Assembly: GCA_028023455.1 (NCBI GenBank)
Contig: JAQFVV010000185.1
Location: 1,129,239 to 1,193,238, forward strand
Direction of reading: 5' to 3'
Length of the DNA: 64,000 nucleotides
Source: Epiperipatus broadwayi
Lineage: Eukaryota; Onychophora; Udeonychophora; Euonychophora; Peripatidae
Under the pieces are notes generated by a model. It saw only the letters and a program-made list of their open reading frames with translations, did no database searches and had not been told where the DNA came from. The position numbers were made by a program, and so were the translations under genes. Positions 59,072-64,000 of this stretch are shown here, one piece after another (the first letter of the stretch is position 1; each line of letters opens with the position of its first letter).

Positions 59072-59073
<2 letters not shown>
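55786..59073 (+). mobile_element. RTE-clade LINE, best-preserved copy
   Basis: It runs from 'ggctgcagaaagg' to a TGATAATGATGAT tail, with a 5' UTR of about 330 bp, a single ORF2 and a 3' UTR of about 190 bp. There is no ORF1. Both ends are bordered by (TA)n tracts. It agrees closely with the copy at 22607-25805 but has an extra segment at about 56017-56085 in the 5' UTR. Confidence 0.9.
56113..58880 (+). pseudogene. RTE ORF2 (endonuclease-reverse transcriptase), frameshifted
   Basis: The ORF starts at ATG 56113. The endonuclease shows TYNCRSLSSEGR, IIGLCEVRRKGEE, MGDFNAR-type DNA near 56670 and GSDHRLVR. The linker and RT show KAPGNDG, VIILIFKKGDKK, FVDYEKAFDSI (motif A), RQGDSISP (motif B) and the FADD catalytic motif near 58305, all still legible in the DNA. 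The post-RT segment has TYGSETWTLNRRAIQRLQ and VTRRDRKHNVWVREQ. Breaks: a lost base near 56567, an extra A near 56693-56700, an expanded T run near 56808-56815, one base shift near 57796, another near 58070, a short loss near 58388 and a final shift near 58820. The catalytic residues remain, so inactivation is by frameshift, suggesting moderate age. Confidence 0.88.

Positions 59074-59146
<73 letters not shown>
59074..59146. repeat. (TA)n microsatellite
   Basis: About 35 TA repeats follow the LINE tail directly. Confidence 0.95.
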
Positions 59147-59148
<2 letters not shown>

Positions 59149-62100
59149 TCATGGACTTTTTTTTCCAGTTGAATTAAGGGTTAAATATTTAAATGTTTCT
59201 ACCAGATACGACATTCTACACTAATTCATTCTAAAACTTAGATATAATCATCATTATATGTTAAATATTTTAATATAAATTATGAACATCTAGCATTGAA
59301 ACAATTTCTGTTTTTTATTATAACAGCCTTTGGAATGTTATAAGTAATAACTTATATATATATATGAAATAATTAAGCATTATTCTGGAATTAAGTATAT
59401 AATCTTTTAAATTAAATCTCATTGCTCCTAAATTACACTATACTCTGTCAAAAGCTATTAAATAAAAAAAAAGACATTTTTTTATTACATTCATGTATGT
59501 GTATATTTTAGGTCAGCTGGAAATCTAAACATCTGAATCTTTTAATTAGATATGATAGTTCAACATTTTATATAAACATTATCATTGTTTACTATTTAAT
59601 TTTAAAGCTCAATTCATTAGATTTGAATTATTTAAAGAGTGATTTGTAATATTCCATTAGATGTTCTACCCCCCCCCCTATTGAAAATGTTTGTAATTTA
59701 CAAGATAATGTTTAATATCATACATGTCTTATTTAAATTTTATAATTGTTTGTGTTATAATCTGTTTAAGATAACCGTGTAAAAACTTCGAGATGAACGA
59801 AAATAATTTCATTTTTGTATTTATTGCATCATAGCTTTGACCATGAAGGCATTGTATTAAATATTACATGTACAACACAAACTCTTTTTGCATGCAACTT
59901 GGAAAATATTATCATATATTTGGTAAATTGTGATTTTTAAAATAAACAGAGTAAGTAGATGATTATTAAATTAAGATCAGTGATAAACGTTATCGTAAAA
60001 TATAATGAATAACCATTTACAGTCTACAAATTAAAAAAATAGATTGAGAAATATGAACAAAATAGATAATCAAGTGGTCCATCAAAGTGCCAATAATACA
60101 ATAGTGAAAATACTCAATGTTCAGAAGCATGAAGGATTTTAAAAGCAAAATACTAAAATAAAGCAATAATTAACAGAATGAATTGCAGCAAAACACAAAA
60201 AGAATTATGTAAAAAGAAGAAAGGGAGAAAATAAAAAATTGAATAAATATAACAGTAACAATGAAATTAAGAAAGAAGTAATTAATACTAAAAATATGAA
60301 CAGGTAGCAAAATATATTAAAAAGAAAAGCATGTTTTAGAAAATTAAAAAAGCAGTTGTAGTTGCAGAAAAGAAATTGAAGAAATATAACAAAGAATGGA
60401 AGAATGTAAAAAAATATTCACAAAGTAAAAAATAAAATTTTTATCGGAATTATTATAAAACATCAAAAGATTGAAATCACAAATGTACAATATAAAAATT
60501 TAAGTTTTAGGTTTAGAGGTTACAGTGGGTAGAACAGTGTTAAAAATCTCAAACACCTCTTAAAATAATCCCAACCAATTTAACAATAATAAATTCTGGT
60601 ACTATAAGAAAGATATATTACTTATCATTGAATAATGAAAAAGAAAACATTTTGAGAAAACAAGCATGATTACTAGAGAAGTAAGTTATAATAAATATAA
60701 AAAAACATTTAGAAGAAATGTGAGAGGAAATTCTATTAAATATTTAAAAAGTATAAACACATTTTTTTTTTTTTTACTAAATTGACCCAGTGGAAAAAAA
60801 TCATGGTAGATTGTAATCAATTTAAACAGACTATATGTGTGATTGGTAGAACATCATTTATTATTTTCCATTTATGAATAAAAGATAAATACAATCAGTA
60901 ATTCACAAGTTTTGAAATGATGTGAAATAAGATGGAGTTTAAATATTGTGTGGTACAAGAAAAATCCTGGCTCAAAAATGAAGAGAACTACTGATAGCTA
61001 TTTTATATTCAAGGGTCATAGTTAAAAAATCTTATTTTCTTCTCACTATTTACATTCAAAGGATACATATCATAAATCTCAAATCGAAAATTTGTGAACA
61101 CATCTAGAAACAATTAATATGAGCAGACTACAGATTGAAGAATGATCCATATGCAGATATCAAATTTATCAAAATACCAACTTAAAATTATTGTAGATTT
61201 CCTATAGATAAAATCTACCAATGATATGGAAAAACAAAAAAAGTTGTGCAGAAAGCTAGAATAAGGCTTTTTGTAAGAATATCTTGGATTAAAATATAAT
61301 CTACTTGATATATCAAAGAATAAAGATATACAAGTAAAAATCTGTAGGAAAAGAAAATACTGTAAAAAACTAGTAATGACATTAATAGAAACATCCTTGC
61401 TGTAAGGAATAATTAATAGGAAAAAATTATGAATCATGTAAATGATATGATAAAAATCCTATCAGATATAATAGTGAAATATAAAAAATCTCTGATCACT
61501 CCCAAACTAATATACTAATTGAATAAATCCAAAATATAAAATAGATAGTTTTGACAATCTAATTTCAGTTATTTCAAAAATGTTATTCTGTTATTTACTG
61601 AAAAAAAAATAGATTGTTAACATTAACTTTGAAATAAACAAAAGTAATATTAGTTAATGATAAAATCCAAATTAGGAACTGAGAAATTATAGATTGCTTT
61701 TCCAATTTAATCCAGGATATAGGATATACATTCTTTGCTTTATCTGGGTTAATATCTATAATTTAATATTAGACTTGGGCTTCATGAACAAAAATCAGAG
61801 CATGATTGTTAACAAAATTATTAAAATAATCTGTAAAGAAAAGTAAAAGCAAAATTTGTATCTGATTTTTTTACTTAAATCACATACATATGCGAGTATT
61901 AAAAAATTTTGTTCAAATTTAATGAATCCATTAAATATATACCTACTTGGTTGACTTACAATAGTATAGGCTGGTTTTGAACGAAAGCATTACTTCTGAA
62001 AATGTTGACATAAAAGGAGCTACAATGACCTTGATAAACAAAGTTAAATAATTCATTTGAAAAATAGTCTAAAAATGTTCAGAAGTTTATAAGAAATCAA

Positions 62101-62999
62101 ATACTCAGAATACAAAGCTGGACTAGAATCCAAGGATTTCAAACTTCAGTTCCTGCTACTCTACAATAGCATCAACCATACAAAGAAATATTTGTGAGGA
62201 TCGAATTTTATTTGTAATTATAGATTGAATTATTTTAATATGAAACAAAACATTTGAATGATATTAATCTTTTATTTTCAGATCCCTATTCTGAACATGG
62301 CTAATCTAATGTAGGGAATAAACTAGTGAGACTTGTCAAAGTATCAATCAATAAAAATTTTATATACTTATCTATGAGAGTCTTTCTGATATCTCATTTT
62401 TTTAAAAAACTAGGTTAATAAGTGTTTTCCAAATATCATAAATTATTAGATTAGATTAAAACTGATGTTATTATTTTTTATTGTCATGTGTGCAGTTTAA
62501 AGGTTTTTTCCCACATTTTTTTAGCTCAATATTCCTGTGTCTCTCACTCAAATGTATTTTCATTGATAGATGCTACTTTAGATACATTTGTCTTTGCTTT
62601 CATAATACTACTTAATGAAATGCCTACTTTGTTAATATATATCTTTTCTCACTATACATAGTATCTCAAAAATATAATTCTGATTTTTAGCATTTTAACT
62701 TTAATTTGTAGAAGTTAGGATTTCATGCAGTGTGTTATGGCTTTGGCAAATTGTTTTGATATCATATTAACTGCCAGACTTAATGCATATAGATACATGA
62801 TAATAACAAACATTAATTTTTTTTTGTAATTTCTTTGTCTTATTAAGGTTTTTTTAATGATATGCTCAATGAATAACTATTTCTATGAGAGCTTGTTCTA
62901 TGCTAGAAAAATAAAAATTCAAATCACTGCCAAACATTTTTTCTGTAATATAGTATAATTCCATTTTTTTTGCATTTCTGTGAAGGGTGTAAACACAAA
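59147..62999. other. AT-rich DNA, no supported gene
   Basis: The plus strand from about 60000 to 61500 is strikingly A-rich (Lys/Asn-rich in translation) and may be a decayed coding region, but no frame longer than a few dozen codons or known motif survives. The minus-strand frame at 61114-61437 is probably its shadow. Confidence 0.4.
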
Positions 63000-63876
63000 T
63001 TGTGTTACTTGCTTTCAAGCTTGTATTAAAATGTTCATTAGATGGAGCTTACTACTATCTCCAAACAAGCTTTAATTATAAGTGCCAAAAAAAAAAGAAT
63101 TCAAAATCTCTATTGGAAAATCCTCATCCCCAAACCAATTATTTTTGAGCTTATGGCTCACCTCATTGAAGAGTTAGGATTTCAGACATCAGATCTAAAA
63201 TTCCAACTCAAGCATAGGCACTTACTTAAAATGATATTATCAATTTGAAAATCTGTATTTTTCAGATATGTAAATGTCTTCAAATCCAGACTTACAAACC
63301 AGATAGCTATATGGGTCTGAACTCAGTTCAGTTTCACCATAAGCTTGAAAAAAATTGGTCAGGGGATGAGGATTTTCCGATAGAGATTTTGAATTGGTTT
63401 CTCTTTCAGTACTTATAATTAAAGCTTGTTTGGAACTAGTAGTAAGCTCTATCTAGTGAACATTTTAGTACAAGCTTAAAAGCAAGTTACACAATTTGTC
63501 TTGTTTTATTCATTATTATAAGTGTACCTTTGAAGGCTTTTTAAATGTTATATTGCTTTGGCTATTAATATATGGCAAAACTGAACTGTGTTCAGATCCA
63601 TATAGCTATCTGGTTTGTAAATCTGGATTTGAAGACATTTACATGTCTGAAAAAATTCAAATTTTCAAATTGATAGTAATGTATTAAATAAATACTGACA
63701 CTGGAGTTGAAATTTTAGATCTAATTTCTGAAATTCTAACTGCTCACTGAGGTGATCCATAAGCTCAAAACCAATTGGTCTGGGGATAAAGATTTTTCGA
63801 TAGAGATTTTGAATTCTTTCTCTTTTAGCACTTAATTAAAGCTTGTTGGGAGCTTGTGGTAAGCTCTATCTAGTGA
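63000..63876. repeat. Composite foldback repeat, copy 3
   Basis: A forward unit lies at 63000-63345, an inverted partial unit at about 63350-63495 and an inverted full unit at about 63496-63876. Landmarks are 'caagcttgtattaaaatgttc' near 63015 with a complement near 63458, and 'gtaaatgtcttcaaatccag' near 63270 with its complement near 63630. The right end runs into an (AC)n(TA)n array. The small plus-strand frames at 63042-63248 and 63496-63687 lie on repeat sequence and are not genes. Confidence 0.75.
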
Positions 63877-63893
63877 ACACACACACACACACA

Positions 63894-63961
<68 letters not shown>
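63877..63961. repeat. (AC)n-(TA)n compound microsatellite
   Basis: A short AC run is followed by about 32 TA repeats; the last 39 bases of the window show nothing else. Confidence 0.95.
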
Positions 63962-63963
<2 letters not shown>

Positions 63964-64000
63964 AACCATTATACAATTACAAATATCCAGTAATGCCCTT

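Overview
The window is strongly AT-rich metazoan nuclear DNA. It is packed with (TA)n microsatellites and decayed retroelements and contains no intact host gene that I can identify. No bacterial-style operon, rRNA gene, intact tRNA gene or CRISPR array is visible. The dominant non-LTR element is an RTE-clade LINE of the kind common in arthropods and other invertebrates, so an invertebrate with a large AT-rich genome fits best. I cannot name the species.

Layout: 648-1545 is a composite foldback repeat followed by a (CT)n(TA)n array. A solo LTR of a 'TGTAACG' family covers 1619-3680. A complete, very young LTR retrotransposon lies on the minus strand at 4816-12827. Its two 2,102-bp LTRs are almost identical, and its single ORF joins a gag-like N-terminus to an integrase C-terminus. 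From 15.2 to 25.8 kb lies a cluster of LINE copies: a distinct LINE fragment near 15.3 kb, an RT fragment near 17.0 kb, an eroded RTE copy at 17.1-20.3 kb, an inverted 5'-truncated copy at 20.7-21.8 kb and a better copy at 22.6-25.8 kb. A decayed minus-strand retroelement with two broken zinc-knuckle motifs occupies roughly 25.8-28.9 kb. The 29-44 kb stretch is mostly unassignable AT-rich DNA with a few fragments: ORF1-like reading frames, a tRNA-like SINE head, a structured inverted-repeat block, an LTR-like promoter fragment and an RTE tail. A second LTR element lies at 44219-48150 and has unequal LTRs (948 and 2,262 bp). A 327-bp near-perfect palindrome lies at 49206-49532. An RTE tail, another composite foldback repeat, the best-preserved RTE copy (55786-59073) and a third composite foldback repeat fill the rest.

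The autonomous machinery represented is the RTE ORF2 (apurinic-type endonuclease plus reverse transcriptase). Every copy here is broken by frameshifts. The two LTR elements lack reverse transcriptase and would need a partner element to move. Most insertions abut (TA)n tracts, so these arrays look like landing sites or by-products of insertion.

The most unusual points are: an array of five small hairpins with covarying stems in the transcribed part of the young LTR; a perfect single-nucleotide-loop G-quadruplex motif in its leader; diverged leader repeats resembling primer-binding sites; two LTR modules found in swapped order in two copies of the second family; and a 1,301-bp deletion between short direct repeats in one of its LTRs. 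All similarity statements come from reading the sequence by eye, not from database searches.
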